From positions 126,650 to 190,649 of the forward strand of contig NZ_JAJGWT010000005.1 in assembly GCF_021390715.1 (NCBI RefSeq): DNA of 64,000 nt. Direction: 5' to 3'. The DNA comes from Tenacibaculum piscium. GTDB taxonomy: Bacteria > Bacteroidota > Bacteroidia > Flavobacteriales > Flavobacteriaceae. The notes below the pieces were generated by a model, which saw nothing but the letters and a program-made list of their open reading frames with translations, did no database searches and was not told the origin of the DNA. How positions within the stretch are numbered: the stretch's first letter is position 1; every line of letters begins with the position of its first letter. Shown here one piece after another: positions 7,572 through 16,196 of the stretch. Position numbers and translations under genes: made by a program.

Positions 7572-8552
7572 TTGAAAACAATTATCCACCTATTTATAAT
7601 ACTGTTTTCCGTAGTTTGTTCTGCTCAAAAATCCTACAAACGTACTCTCAAATTAATGGGCTGTCGGTTTGAAATTACTGTCGTTGCCAATCAGGCTACC
7701 GAAGCTACGAAAAATATTAACCTAGCAATTTCTGAAATTTCAAGAATAGAAAAACTTATTTCATCTTGGAATGTAAATTCACAAACGTCTTTAATTAATA
7801 AATACGCAGGAATTAAACCCGTTAAAATTGATGCAGAACTTTTTAATTTAATTGAAAGAGCTATCTATATTTCAAAATTAACGGACGGTGCTTTTGATAT
7901 TAGCTATGCCTCGATGGATAAAATTTGGAAATTTGACGGCAGTGTTACAAAGATGCCTTTAGAACACGAAATTAATCTTTCTGTAAAAAAAGTTGGTTAT
8001 CAAAATATTATTTTAGATAAAAATAATAATACAATATTTCTTAAATTAAAAGGAATGAAAATTGGTTTTGGAGCTATTGGAAAAGGATATGCCGCCGATA
8101 AAGCAAAAATGTTACTTATTTCAAAAGGCGTTTCTTCAGGAATTATCAATGCCTCTGGAGATATGAATGCTTGGGGAAAACAACCCGATGGTGTTGCTTG
8201 GAAAATTGGCATTACAAATCCTTTAGATAAAAATAAAATTTTTGCGTTGCTTCCTATTGAAAATAGCGCTGTTGTTACTTCTGGAAATTACGAGAAATAT
8301 AGTACGATTAACGGCAAACGATACACACATATTATTGACCCAAGAACTGGATATCCTTGTTCGGGAATTATAAGCGTAACGGTATTTGCGCCTAAAGCGG
8401 AACTTGCGGATGCACTTGCAACTTCGGTCTTTGTAATGGGAAAAGAAGTCGGCATTAATCGCATAAATCAATTGCCTAATATTGAATGTATTATTATCGA
8501 TAATAATGGTAATATCAGTAAATCAAAGAATATAAAAATTGATACATTATGA
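7572..8552 (+). CDS. apbE: FAD:protein FMN transferase, ApbE family
   Basis: The 326-residue exported protein has a signal sequence ending VVCSAQ. It shows the ApbE landmarks: GCRFEITV at 30-37 (usually GTxF), FGAIGKGYAADKA at 166-178, NASGDMNAWG at 193-202, THIIDPRTGYP at 252-262 and ELADALATSVFVMG with metal-ligand candidates D280 and T284. ApbE moves FMN from FAD onto a Ser/Thr of an exported protein, so a flavinylated partner should exist. The start is a TTG one base after the thioredoxin stop; no better ATG exists before the signal peptide. The stop overlaps the next gene by 4 bases. No NqrC, RnfG or FMN-binding-domain target is present in the window. Confidence 0.92.
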   Translation: MKTIIHLFIILFSVVCSAQKSYKRTLKLMGCRFEITVVANQATEATKNINLAISEISRIEKLISSWNVNSQTSLINKYAGIKPVKIDAELFNLIERAIYISKLTDGAFDISYASMDKIWKFDGSVTKMPLEHEINLSVKKVGYQNIILDKNNNTIFLKLKGMKIGFGAIGKGYAADKAKMLLISKGVSSGIINASGDMNAWGKQPDGVAWKIGITNPLDKNKIFALLPIENSAVVTSGNYEKYSTINGKRYTHIIDPRTGYPCSGIISVTVFAPKAELADALATSVFVMGKEVGINRINQLPNIECIIIDNNGNISKSKNIKIDTL

Positions 8553-8770
8553 TTAAAAACCTTAAATATACTCACTTCGTATTATTATTATTAATCTGCA
8601 ATTATAGTTGCGTTGTAGTAAAAGAATATGAAAAAATAAATATAAATGACCCAGATATGGTTTTATCCGCAAAAAAATGCGACCGTAATGTAACCACAAT
8701 GCACTCATATCGTGAGGCTTCCGTAGGTGCAAATGGTGGAAAAACTGGTGGTGGCTGTGGCTGTAATTAA
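8549..8770 (+). CDS. Small Cys-rich lipoprotein, DUF4266-like
   Basis: The 73-residue product has an N-terminal hydrophobic segment ending in a loose lipobox at C21 (NYSC). A short body containing C44 follows, then a glycine-rich tail ending GGGCGCN with C70 and C72 at the extreme C-terminus. The HSYREASVGANGG segment followed by GGGCGCN is the hallmark of DUF4266 proteins. The gene overlaps the ApbE stop (ATGA), implying translational coupling. The invariant-looking C-terminal CGC invites a role as a metal, thiol or modified-peptide site, but the function is unknown. It should be anchored in a membrane facing the periplasm or outside. Confidence 0.8.
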   Translation: MIKNLKYTHFVLLLLICNYSCVVVKEYEKININDPDMVLSAKKCDRNVTTMHSYREASVGANGGKTGGGCGCN

Positions 8771-8784
8771 TAAAAAATAGAACA

Positions 8785-10125
8785 TTGAAAAATAGCATTT
8801 TAATAATACTCGTATTTGCTTTTGCGAAATTATATTCGCAAACAGCACCAAATTCAACCAAAAGTTCTAAAAACTCTAAAGTTTCCAAAGTTTATAAAAA
8901 ACGTGTTTTAGAAACGACCGAAGTTGATTTTTTAACCAGTTACTACTCCCAAAAAGGCGATAATGCCGCTGTTAGTGGCGGTCTTGGTTCAGAAAAATTA
9001 ACCGATATTACAAGTACATTTGTAGTTTCTATTCCATTAAATGATGATGATATATTAACTATTGATGCTGGAATTTCAGCATATACTTCTGCTTCTTCAA
9101 GTAATATTAACCCTTTTGATGATGGATTTGCAACGCCATTTCAAGCTTCTTCTGGAGCATCAAAAAGTGATACTTGGGTTAATTTAACAGGAAATTATAC
9201 GCATAGTTCAGACGATAGAAATGATGTTTGGTCTGCAAAAATTGCTATTTCATCAGAATTTGATTATTTTTCAACTGGAATTGGCGGTAGTTATACCAAA
9301 CTTTTAAATCAAAAAAATACCGAAATTAGTGTCAATGGAAATATTTATGTAGATACTTGGAAAGCGATTTATCCAATAGAAATAAGGTCTTTTGGGAAAA
9401 ATGGAAATGGTTTAAATAGTCCTTTATTTAGTCAAAAAACCATTACGGGTAACACGAATTACAGCCCTCTATTTACGGAATTTGAAGATGAAGGACGTAC
9501 TTCATATTCCTTCGGATTTGGACTTTCTCAAATACTTCACAAAAACGTACAAGGAACATTATTGCTTGATTTTATTCAGCAACAAGGTTTGTTATCTACG
9601 CCATTTCAAAGAGTTTATTTCAAGGATAAACCCGACTCGTTTATTGATGATTTTCAACTTGCAGATGCTATTGAACAGTTACCAGATTCAAGATTTAAAG
9701 TCGCAATTGGAGGGCGTTTAAACTGGTATCTTAATGAAATGATTACTTTTAGAACATTTTATCGGTATTATTCTGATAATTGGGATATTTCTTCACACAC
9801 TGCGAGCCTTGAAATTCCAATTAAAATAGCGCCTAAATTCACTTTATATCCGTCATACCGATTTTATACACAAACGGCATCAGAGTATTTTAAGCCTTAT
9901 CAGCAAGCGTTATCTACGGATAAATTTTACACTTCTGATTATGACCTTTCGGAATATACATCAAGTCAAATTGGCTTTGGAATTTCATATACCGATATTT
10001 TTGCAAAAGCACATATTTGGAAATTAGGGTTAAAAAGTATTGATTTAAAATTTTATCAATATGATAGAGATACCGATTTTAATTCGAGTATTATAACTGC
10101 AGGTTTTAAATTTATTTTGGATTAA
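8785..10125 (+). CDS. DUF3570 family outer-membrane-type protein
   Basis: The 446-residue protein has a signal peptide (to about residue 19, KLYSQ). The rest is dominated by alternating, aromatic-rich beta strands of the kind seen in outer-membrane barrels, for example SYSFGFGLSQIL and TFRTFYRYYSDNWDIS. It follows DUF4266 by 14 bases, an arrangement I associate with DUF3570. The start is TTG at 8785; the peptide MKNSILIILVFAFAK makes a proper signal sequence. Two Ser/Thr-Ala-Ser patches, TSAS (101-104) and SGAS (123-126), lie in an extended loop. Its role is unknown; a barrel that works with the flavin transferase and the Cys lipoprotein is plausible. Confidence 0.78.
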   Translation: MKNSILIILVFAFAKLYSQTAPNSTKSSKNSKVSKVYKKRVLETTEVDFLTSYYSQKGDNAAVSGGLGSEKLTDITSTFVVSIPLNDDDILTIDAGISAYTSASSSNINPFDDGFATPFQASSGASKSDTWVNLTGNYTHSSDDRNDVWSAKIAISSEFDYFSTGIGGSYTKLLNQKNTEISVNGNIYVDTWKAIYPIEIRSFGKNGNGLNSPLFSQKTITGNTNYSPLFTEFEDEGRTSYSFGFGLSQILHKNVQGTLLLDFIQQQGLLSTPFQRVYFKDKPDSFIDDFQLADAIEQLPDSRFKVAIGGRLNWYLNEMITFRTFYRYYSDNWDISSHTASLEIPIKIAPKFTLYPSYRFYTQTASEYFKPYQQALSTDKFYTSDYDLSEYTSSQIGFGISYTDIFAKAHIWKLGLKSIDLKFYQYDRDTDFNSSIITAGFKFILD

Positions 10126-10129
10126 AACT

Positions 10130-10312
10130 CTTGTTACTTACAACGTGATTCTTATTTTAGAAGAAATATAAAAAAGCTCGTAAAAATAAGAAAACCCGTA
10201 TCTTTATCTTTTTAAACGCAAACTTTCAAGTAACATATATTATGACATCAGAAAAAAACATAGCATCTTATAAAACAGGATATTTCCCTGTTTCTCACGG
10301 ACACGAACTTTA
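10130..10312 (+). repeat. Right copy of the direct repeat flanking the redox cassette
   Basis: Partner of 6891-7062. This copy runs through the promoter region of the intact proline iminopeptidase gene and its first 24 codons. The repeat pair places the four-gene cassette (7130-10125) exactly between a relic and the intact start of the same gene. Confidence 0.92.
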
Positions 10313-11168
10313 TTTTGAATTATATGGAAATCCAAAAGGGATTCCTGTGATTTTTTTACACGGTGGTCCTGGAGCAGGTTTTGGAGAAAAAGACAAGCAA
10401 TTTTTTGACCCAGAAAGATATAATGTGCTGTTTTTCGACCAGCGAGGAACTTCAAAAAGTAAGCCTTTTGGAAGCATTGAAAATAATACAACCCAACTTC
10501 TTTTGGAAGATATTAATGCCTTATTGGATTATGTAAATTTCGAAAAAGTCTATGTTTTTGGCGGTTCTTGGGGAAGCACGCTTTCGCTAGTGTATGCAAT
10601 TCATCATCCAGAGCGTGTTTTAGGATTGATTATTCGAGGAATTTGGTTGGCAAATAAATACGCTTTTGACCATTATATTGGCGGTGGAATTAAAGAATTT
10701 TTCCCTGATGTTTGGAATCGTTTTAATAAATTAGTTCCTAAAGGTGAAAACCCTGTGGATTATTATTTAAAAATGATGACTTGCGATGATGAAGAAATCA
10801 GCAATAAATATGCGTATGAATGGGCTTTTTATGAAATGTCTTTTTATACAATTAACAAAATTACCGATACCGAAGAAGTTTTAAAAACCTTTTCGTATAA
10901 ATCAATGGCGATTTTAGAAGCGCATTATATTAAAAATAATTGTTTTATTTCCGAAGATTTTATCATGAATAATATTGATAAAATTAAAGATATAAAAACG
11001 GCAATTGTTCACGGACGTTATGATTTTATTTGTACGCCAATTCAAGCTTTTAGATTGCATGAAAGTTTAAATAATGCAACATTAAATATTGAAAATGCAG
11101 GACATTCTTCTTCGGATGAACAAAATAAAATTGCGTTAATTTCAGAATTAAAAAAAATTACTTCTTAA
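10242..11168 (+). CDS. pip: Proline iminopeptidase (alpha/beta hydrolase, S33)
   Basis: The 308-residue protein shows HGGPGAG at 40-46 (oxyanion region), FFDQRGTSKS at 64-73, the nucleophile elbow GGSWGS with S109, the acid D261 in GRYD and H288 in NAGHSS. These are the signature positions of prolyl aminopeptidases, which release N-terminal proline from peptides in the cytoplasm. There is no signal peptide. A truncated duplicate of its start lies at 6992. The upstream CCGTATCTTTATC, present in both copies, may include a weak Bacteroidota -7 box. Other S33 hydrolases share the fold, so the exact substrate is less certain than the family. Confidence 0.88.
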   Translation: MTSEKNIASYKTGYFPVSHGHELYFELYGNPKGIPVIFLHGGPGAGFGEKDKQFFDPERYNVLFFDQRGTSKSKPFGSIENNTTQLLLEDINALLDYVNFEKVYVFGGSWGSTLSLVYAIHHPERVLGLIIRGIWLANKYAFDHYIGGGIKEFFPDVWNRFNKLVPKGENPVDYYLKMMTCDDEEISNKYAYEWAFYEMSFYTINKITDTEEVLKTFSYKSMAILEAHYIKNNCFISEDFIMNNIDKIKDIKTAIVHGRYDFICTPIQAFRLHESLNNATLNIENAGHSSSDEQNKIALISELKKITS

Positions 11169-11330
11169 AATCATTTTTCATACCTATTTCTGTAAATAAA
11201 TCACAAAAAACAAGCTTTAAAATACCTGATTTTTAACTTTTTGCAGTTAAAATAGTATCGTTATTTTATTGCTGTTATTTTGACCAAATTTTAACCAAAG
11301 TCAAAAGAATTTCCTTTTATTATTAAGATA

Positions 11331-11365
11331 TTTGCATTGCACTTTTAAAACCTTTGCAATGCAAA
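11331..11365. promoter_or_regulatory. 11-bp perfect inverted repeat across the TolC-gene start codon
   Basis: TTTGCATTGCA (11331-11341) and TGCAATGCAAA (11355-11365) are perfect inverted copies separated by 13 bases. The start codon at 11359-11361 lies in the right arm. The arrangement suits a dimeric repressor operator or an mRNA hairpin that hides the start. No regulator gene lies next to the operon. Confidence 0.55.
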
Positions 11366-12774
11366 TAAAAATATCAAAAACAACTATTTTCTTACTCGCC
11401 TTGGTAGGCTTTTATCCGTTTATGAGTTTTGCTCAACAGCTAAACCCTGTTTTAAAAGAACTTATCAATAAAGGTTTGGATAAAAGTCATCCTATTGCTA
11501 TTCATAATTTAGAGATAAAAAAAACAAAAATAAACCAACAATTAGCGAAAGCGGTTTTTTTACCTAACCTGACTTTTAATGGGAGTTTTACCCATTTAAA
11601 TGATGATATTTCCTTTGATAGTGCTACCCAAAATCTTTTAATGGGTTCGCAAAAACTATTAATTAAAGAGGCTATTGGTGTTCCTTTTAATACGCCACTT
11701 CCAAATAATATTCCTTTAACAGCCGTGCCTGTTCTTCAAAATAAAAACCTTTTAAAAGCGGCAGTTGATGTTGATTGGGTATTATTTAGCGGATTTCAAG
11801 CAAGCAACGCCTTAAAAGCAAGCAAGCACAAAGAGGCTTCTTTAACTTATTTGGGAATTGCAGAAAAAGATAAAATCGCCTTAAAAATTATAGAAACTTA
11901 CGATCAATTAGCCTTGGTCTATGCTTCTAAAAAAGTACTAGCCATTTCTGAAAAATACTTAAACGAACAAGAACATTTTGTGAAAAAAGCGATTGAAAAT
12001 GGCTTAGCAACGCCTATCAGTCGTAAAAAAATTGAAGTAGCACAGCAACAATTAGCTTCTAAAAAGTTAGCTTTTAATCAAAATAAAACCTTATTAATAG
12101 CAGTTTTAGAACAGCTTACTGGCGAAAAAATAAGCCATTTAAAATTGATAAATCCACAATTATTTCCACTAACTTTTAATCAAAATTTATTAGAAAATAA
12201 CTTTAAAAATACAAATGATACTCCGAATGAAATACGTAATGAAATAAAAGCCTTAAAAGAAGCTGAAAAAGCAACACTTTATAAAGCTAAAATGGAAAAA
12301 AATAATTTCATTCCTAAAATAGCCCTAAAAGGACATTATGAATTTTTAGAAGATGATTTATCATTATTAGACCCGAAATGGTATGTAGGCGTTGGCGTAA
12401 AATGGAACGCTTTTGATGGTTTTAAAACAACTTTAAACAGTAAAAAAGCACTTATTGAAAACCTAAAATATAAAGAGCAACGCAAACAGGCGCAAGAAAT
12501 GATTGCTTTAAGCCTTGTAAAAGCAACACTCGATTATGAATCTTCCGTTCAAAATATTACAATAAGTGAAAAAGAAATTGATTTGACAAACGCCACTTAT
12601 AATATGATAAATACACAATATAAAAACAATTTAGCCCCAATAAATGATGTCCTAGATGCCTTAACCGATTTAGAAAAAGCAAATTTTAAATTACAAGAAT
12701 CTTATTTTAAGCAACGAAGAGCCATTACAAACCTGTTACACGCAAAAGGAATTCTTACTTCTTTTTATAATTAA
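11359..12774 (+). CDS. TolC-family outer membrane efflux protein
   Basis: I chose the ATG at 11359, giving 471 residues, because MQIKISKTTIFLLALVGFYP followed by FMSFAQQ is a proper signal peptide. A TTG nine codons upstream would add a non-signal-like extension. The mature protein has long amphipathic helices with repeated Glu, Lys and Ala, and the paired architecture of outer membrane efflux proteins; VDWVLFSGFQASNAL and VGVKWNAFDGFKTTLN are the two matching strand regions. It forms the outer-membrane channel of a tripartite exporter with the next two genes, 13 and 4 bases apart. The substrate is unknown. Confidence 0.9.
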   Translation: MQIKISKTTIFLLALVGFYPFMSFAQQLNPVLKELINKGLDKSHPIAIHNLEIKKTKINQQLAKAVFLPNLTFNGSFTHLNDDISFDSATQNLLMGSQKLLIKEAIGVPFNTPLPNNIPLTAVPVLQNKNLLKAAVDVDWVLFSGFQASNALKASKHKEASLTYLGIAEKDKIALKIIETYDQLALVYASKKVLAISEKYLNEQEHFVKKAIENGLATPISRKKIEVAQQQLASKKLAFNQNKTLLIAVLEQLTGEKISHLKLINPQLFPLTFNQNLLENNFKNTNDTPNEIRNEIKALKEAEKATLYKAKMEKNNFIPKIALKGHYEFLEDDLSLLDPKWYVGVGVKWNAFDGFKTTLNSKKALIENLKYKEQRKQAQEMIALSLVKATLDYESSVQNITISEKEIDLTNATYNMINTQYKNNLAPINDVLDALTDLEKANFKLQESYFKQRRAITNLLHAKGILTSFYN

Positions 12775-12787
12775 TACTCAAAAAAAA

Positions 12788-13771
12788 ATGAATTTATTTA
12801 AAACTATTTTTATTGGAGCCACGGCATTAATATCACTTAATTCATGCACCAACAAGCAAACAATTACTCCATATAAAGGAAAAGTGAAGTTTGAAACCAT
12901 GTCTATTAGTAGTAAAATAGCAGGGCGAATTGGCAACATATATGTAACCGAAGGACAAGATGTGAAAAAAGGAGATACCTTAGCTTTTATTAATATTCCT
13001 GAAGTAAATGCAAAAATGACGCAAGTAAACGGTGCTATAAAAGCTGCTAAAGGACAATTAAAAATGGCTTTTAATGGTGCCACAAAAGACCAATTAATTC
13101 AAATTGATGGAAAATTAAACGCAGGAAAAGCACAGTTAGAATTTGCGCAAGAATCTTTCAATAGAATGCGTGCAATGTATCAAGATTCATTAATAAGCCA
13201 GCAACAATTTGATGAAGTAAAAATGAAATTAAACATGGCAAAAGCACAAGTAACTGCCATAGAAGCAAAACGAAATGAAGCTAAAAATGGTGCCAGAACC
13301 GAGCAAATAGATCAGGCAAAAGGACAACTAGACCGTGCTATCGGTGCCAAGCAAGAAGTGCTTTCGGCAGCGAACGAAAAATACATTATTGCGCCTACCG
13401 ATATGTCAATAGAAACAATTAGCTTAAAGCCAGGCGAACTACTTTCGCCTGGTTACACTTTATTTAATGGCTATAAAAAAAGCAGTGTATATTTTCGTTT
13501 TACCGTGCCAGAATCAAAAGTATATAACTTTAAAACAGGTGCGCCAATTACGCTTATAAACCCGTACACCAAAGAAGAAATTCAAGGTAAAATTATCGCC
13601 ATAAAACAGCTTGCTAAATATGCTGATATTACCAGTACCGCTCCTTTGTATGAATTATCAGAAGCTATTTATGAGTTAAAAATAATTCCTTTAGATAAAA
13701 ATATCGAAAAAACAGGTGAAAATAACGAGCAAATATTCTATCTAAATGCCACTGTTTTAATTAAAGAATAA
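12788..13771 (+). CDS. HlyD-type membrane fusion lipoprotein
   Basis: The 327-residue protein has a lipoprotein signal ending LISLNSC with C20 as the lipidation site. It then shows the split biotinyl-lipoyl pattern of membrane fusion proteins (SSKIAGRIGNIYVTEGQDVK and, later, YIIAPTDMSIETI) around a long helical hairpin rich in Ala, Gln and Lys (about residues 80-190). It would bridge the inner-membrane permease at 13776 and the TolC-family channel at 11359. The gene is 13 bases after the TolC gene and 4 bases before the permease, clearly one operon. Confidence 0.9.
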   Translation: MNLFKTIFIGATALISLNSCTNKQTITPYKGKVKFETMSISSKIAGRIGNIYVTEGQDVKKGDTLAFINIPEVNAKMTQVNGAIKAAKGQLKMAFNGATKDQLIQIDGKLNAGKAQLEFAQESFNRMRAMYQDSLISQQQFDEVKMKLNMAKAQVTAIEAKRNEAKNGARTEQIDQAKGQLDRAIGAKQEVLSAANEKYIIAPTDMSIETISLKPGELLSPGYTLFNGYKKSSVYFRFTVPESKVYNFKTGAPITLINPYTKEEIQGKIIAIKQLAKYADITSTAPLYELSEAIYELKIIPLDKNIEKTGENNEQIFYLNATVLIKE

Positions 13772-13775
13772 CCGC

Positions 13776-14936
13776 ATGAAAAAATTTATAAAATTACTTC
13801 GGATAGAATTTTCACGTATCTTTTCGAACAACGTATTACTTGCTATTTTCTTTGGAGCGCCTATTTTATATGGAGTATTATTTGGTTTTGTGTATCAGCA
13901 AGCAAAAGTAATAAACCTGCCGATTGTCATTATAGATCAGGATAACAGTCCAACAACTGATAAAATCATTGATGCTTTTAATGACAACGAAGGCTTAAAA
14001 ATTAAAGATATAAGATATACGCCTGGCAATATTAAAGCAGAAATGCCAACCGAACAATATGTAGCTGTTATTACATTTCCTACAGATTTTGAGGCAGATG
14101 TTTTACAAAAACGACATCCTGAAGTACGTGTAGATTTGAATATGGCAAATATTTTAAACGCTAATACGGCTAGTAAAAATATTCAATCGGTACTAATGAC
14201 TGTAAATGCAGGAATTGAAATTGAAGGACTTAAAAAACAAGGATTACATCCTGAACAAGCTATAAACGCTTACGAAAGTTTTAAAATAAATTTCAACAAA
14301 TTATATAATTCAACAGGAAATTATGTAACGTTTATGCTTCCAGGATTGCTTGCTGGGATTATGCAACAAATTATATTTTTGGCAATGGCTTTGGTTTTTG
14401 CTAGAGATTTTGAAGATGGTTATTTTTCAAATTTAGTGAAAGAAAGTAAGTGGTCTTTGTATCATATTGTCCTTAAATCTACGCCTTTTTTTCTGATGAT
14501 TCCTATTATGTGGACGGTCGTTAGCTTCTTTATTCCGTATTTTAATATTGATGCAGAAATTTATAGTTTTCCGATGTTAGTTTTAACTTTTTTGGTTACT
14601 TTATCATCAATGAGTATTGGAATGTTGTTTTCTATTGCTTTTCAAAATCAATTAAAAGCGACCGAATTATTAATGGTTATTTCAACGCCCGCCTTTGTTC
14701 TTAGTGGTTTTACTTGGCCAACGATGGCGATACCAAATGCGATTTCAAATATTGCACAATATATTCCACTTACTCAATTTTTGAGTGGCTTTCGAAAAGT
14801 TGCCTTTTACGGAGGAAACCTAGCCTCTATTAAGCCTGAAATTTCAATGTTATTACTGATAAATTTTGTTGCTTTTTTTCTAATGATGGCATTGCTTCAG
14901 TATAAAATATTTTCGCACACTAAAAAACAAAAATAG
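13776..14936 (+). CDS. ABC-2 type transporter permease
   Basis: The 386-residue membrane protein has one transmembrane helix near residues 18-40 and a large extracytoplasmic domain to about 180. Five or so C-terminal helices follow, with FVLSGFTWPTMAIPNAI at a typical ABC-2 position. This is the YhhJ/YbhR-like architecture found with HlyD and TolC partners. No ATP-binding subunit is encoded here or in flanking genes, so either an ATPase is supplied from elsewhere or the family works with a remote partner. The operon ends at a strong hairpin (14987-15034). Confidence 0.88.
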   Translation: MKKFIKLLRIEFSRIFSNNVLLAIFFGAPILYGVLFGFVYQQAKVINLPIVIIDQDNSPTTDKIIDAFNDNEGLKIKDIRYTPGNIKAEMPTEQYVAVITFPTDFEADVLQKRHPEVRVDLNMANILNANTASKNIQSVLMTVNAGIEIEGLKKQGLHPEQAINAYESFKINFNKLYNSTGNYVTFMLPGLLAGIMQQIIFLAMALVFARDFEDGYFSNLVKESKWSLYHIVLKSTPFFLMIPIMWTVVSFFIPYFNIDAEIYSFPMLVLTFLVTLSSMSIGMLFSIAFQNQLKATELLMVISTPAFVLSGFTWPTMAIPNAISNIAQYIPLTQFLSGFRKVAFYGGNLASIKPEISMLLLINFVAFFLMMALLQYKIFSHTKKQK

Positions 14937-14986
14937 GTTTTAGATAATTTAGATGCTTAAATATCTTCAAAATTAAAACACTACCA

Positions 14987-15034
14987 TAAAAAAACCTCCA
15001 AGCTGTAATTTACAGCAACTTGGAGGTTTTTATT
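14987..15034. terminator. Bidirectional terminator between the exporter operon and lgt
   Basis: Stem AAAACCTCCAAG / CTTGGAGGTTTT enclosing an inner CTGTAA / TTACAG stem, with A-runs on the left and T-runs on the right. The genes converge here, so it can serve both strands. Confidence 0.85.
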
Positions 15035-15048
15035 TTTTATAAAATTGC

Positions 15049-15876
15049 TTATTTTGATTTTCTAAACATCAACCAAAAACCGATTAAAACAAGTGGAATA
15101 CTTAATACTTGCCCTGTGTTTAAAGAATTGAAAACCCAATCTTCTCTGCTATCAACTTGTGCTTTTTTCAAAAATTCAATAAAGAATCGCAATGACCATA
15201 AAACGACCATAAACAATCCAAATAAAAATCCTGATTGCTTCTTTTTATCTGTTTTCCAATAAAAATGCCACAAAGCAAAAAACAACGCTAAATAACTAAA
15301 CGCTTCATATAATTGCGTTGGATGACACGCCACAGTTTCTCCTGCTCTTTTAAAAATGACACCAAAACTACTTCCTGTTGGTTTTCCGTAGATTTCAGAA
15401 TTAAAAAAGTTTCCTAATCGGATAAAAAAACCTGCCAAAGCAACCAAAACGGCTACTCTATCTAAAATAAATAACCACGATTTTTGCAAGTGTTTTTTAG
15501 CGTAAAAATACAAGGCAATCGGAATACCAATGGCTGCTCCATGACTTGCAAAACCTGTAAAACCTGTGAATTTCCAAGAACCATCAGCTAGTTGTTTCAT
15601 TGGTAAAATGATTTCTAATAAATGGTTTTGATAATAATCCCAACTATAAAAGAAAACATCTCCTAAACGCATTCCCACCAACATAGAAACGAATACGTAC
15701 ATAAATAATGGATCTAATTTTTCCGCAGGAATATTATCGTTTATAAAAATTTTCTTCATTAAATGAAGTCCTAATACAAATACGGTAACAAACATTAAGC
15801 TGTACCAACGAATACCGAAGCTTCCTATTTTTATAATTTCAGGGTCTAAATCCCATACGATGGATAAAAAATTCAT
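15049..15876 (-). CDS. lgt: Prolipoprotein diacylglyceryl transferase
   Basis: The 275-residue, seven-helix inner-membrane enzyme transfers diacylglycerol from phosphatidylglycerol to the lipobox cysteine of prolipoproteins. Family sequences seen are IRWYSLMFV near the N-terminus, FFIRLGNFFNSEIYGKPT (with the essential arginine), HPTQLYEA and the C-terminal RFFIEFLK. It is the last gene of a cysS-yidD-lgt run with gaps of 30 and 38 bases. It would process the many lipoproteins encoded in this window. Confidence 0.95.
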   Translation of the reverse strand: MNFLSIVWDLDPEIIKIGSFGIRWYSLMFVTVFVLGLHLMKKIFINDNIPAEKLDPLFMYVFVSMLVGMRLGDVFFYSWDYYQNHLLEIILPMKQLADGSWKFTGFTGFASHGAAIGIPIALYFYAKKHLQKSWLFILDRVAVLVALAGFFIRLGNFFNSEIYGKPTGSSFGVIFKRAGETVACHPTQLYEAFSYLALFFALWHFYWKTDKKKQSGFLFGLFMVVLWSLRFFIEFLKKAQVDSREDWVFNSLNTGQVLSIPLVLIGFWLMFRKSK

Positions 15877-15914
15877 GTATTATTTTATTTTATGTCATTA
15901 CATTAAAACGACTA

Positions 15915-16166
15915 TTATTTATTTTCTTTTTTTGACACAGGCTTTTCAGGCACTGGATCATACCCGCTTCCACCCCACGGATGACAGCTAAAAATTCTTT
16001 TCAAGGCTAACCAACCGCCGCTAAATAATCCATGTTTCTGCAATGCTTCTATGGTGTAACTAGAACACGTTGGAGAATATCGACAGCTTGCGGGTGTAAA
16101 TGGTGAAATTGCTGTTTGATAAAATCGCACCAATAAGATAAACGGATAAGCTAAAATTTTCTTCAA
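15915..16166 (-). CDS. yidD: Membrane protein insertion efficiency factor YidD
   Basis: The 83-residue protein carries the family motifs [20 protein letters not shown] and [13 protein letters not shown], with the usual conserved cysteines, and begins with a short hydrophobic amphipathic segment. YidD assists YidC-dependent insertion of inner-membrane proteins at the cytoplasmic face. It lies between cysS and lgt on the same strand. Confidence 0.95.
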   Translation of the reverse strand: MKKILAYPFILLVRFYQTAISPFTPASCRYSPTCSSYTIEALQKHGLFSGGWLALKRIFSCHPWGGSGYDPVPEKPVSKKENK

Positions 16167-16196
16167 GTTTTTATCTTCTTTTTAATGGCTATTTTC

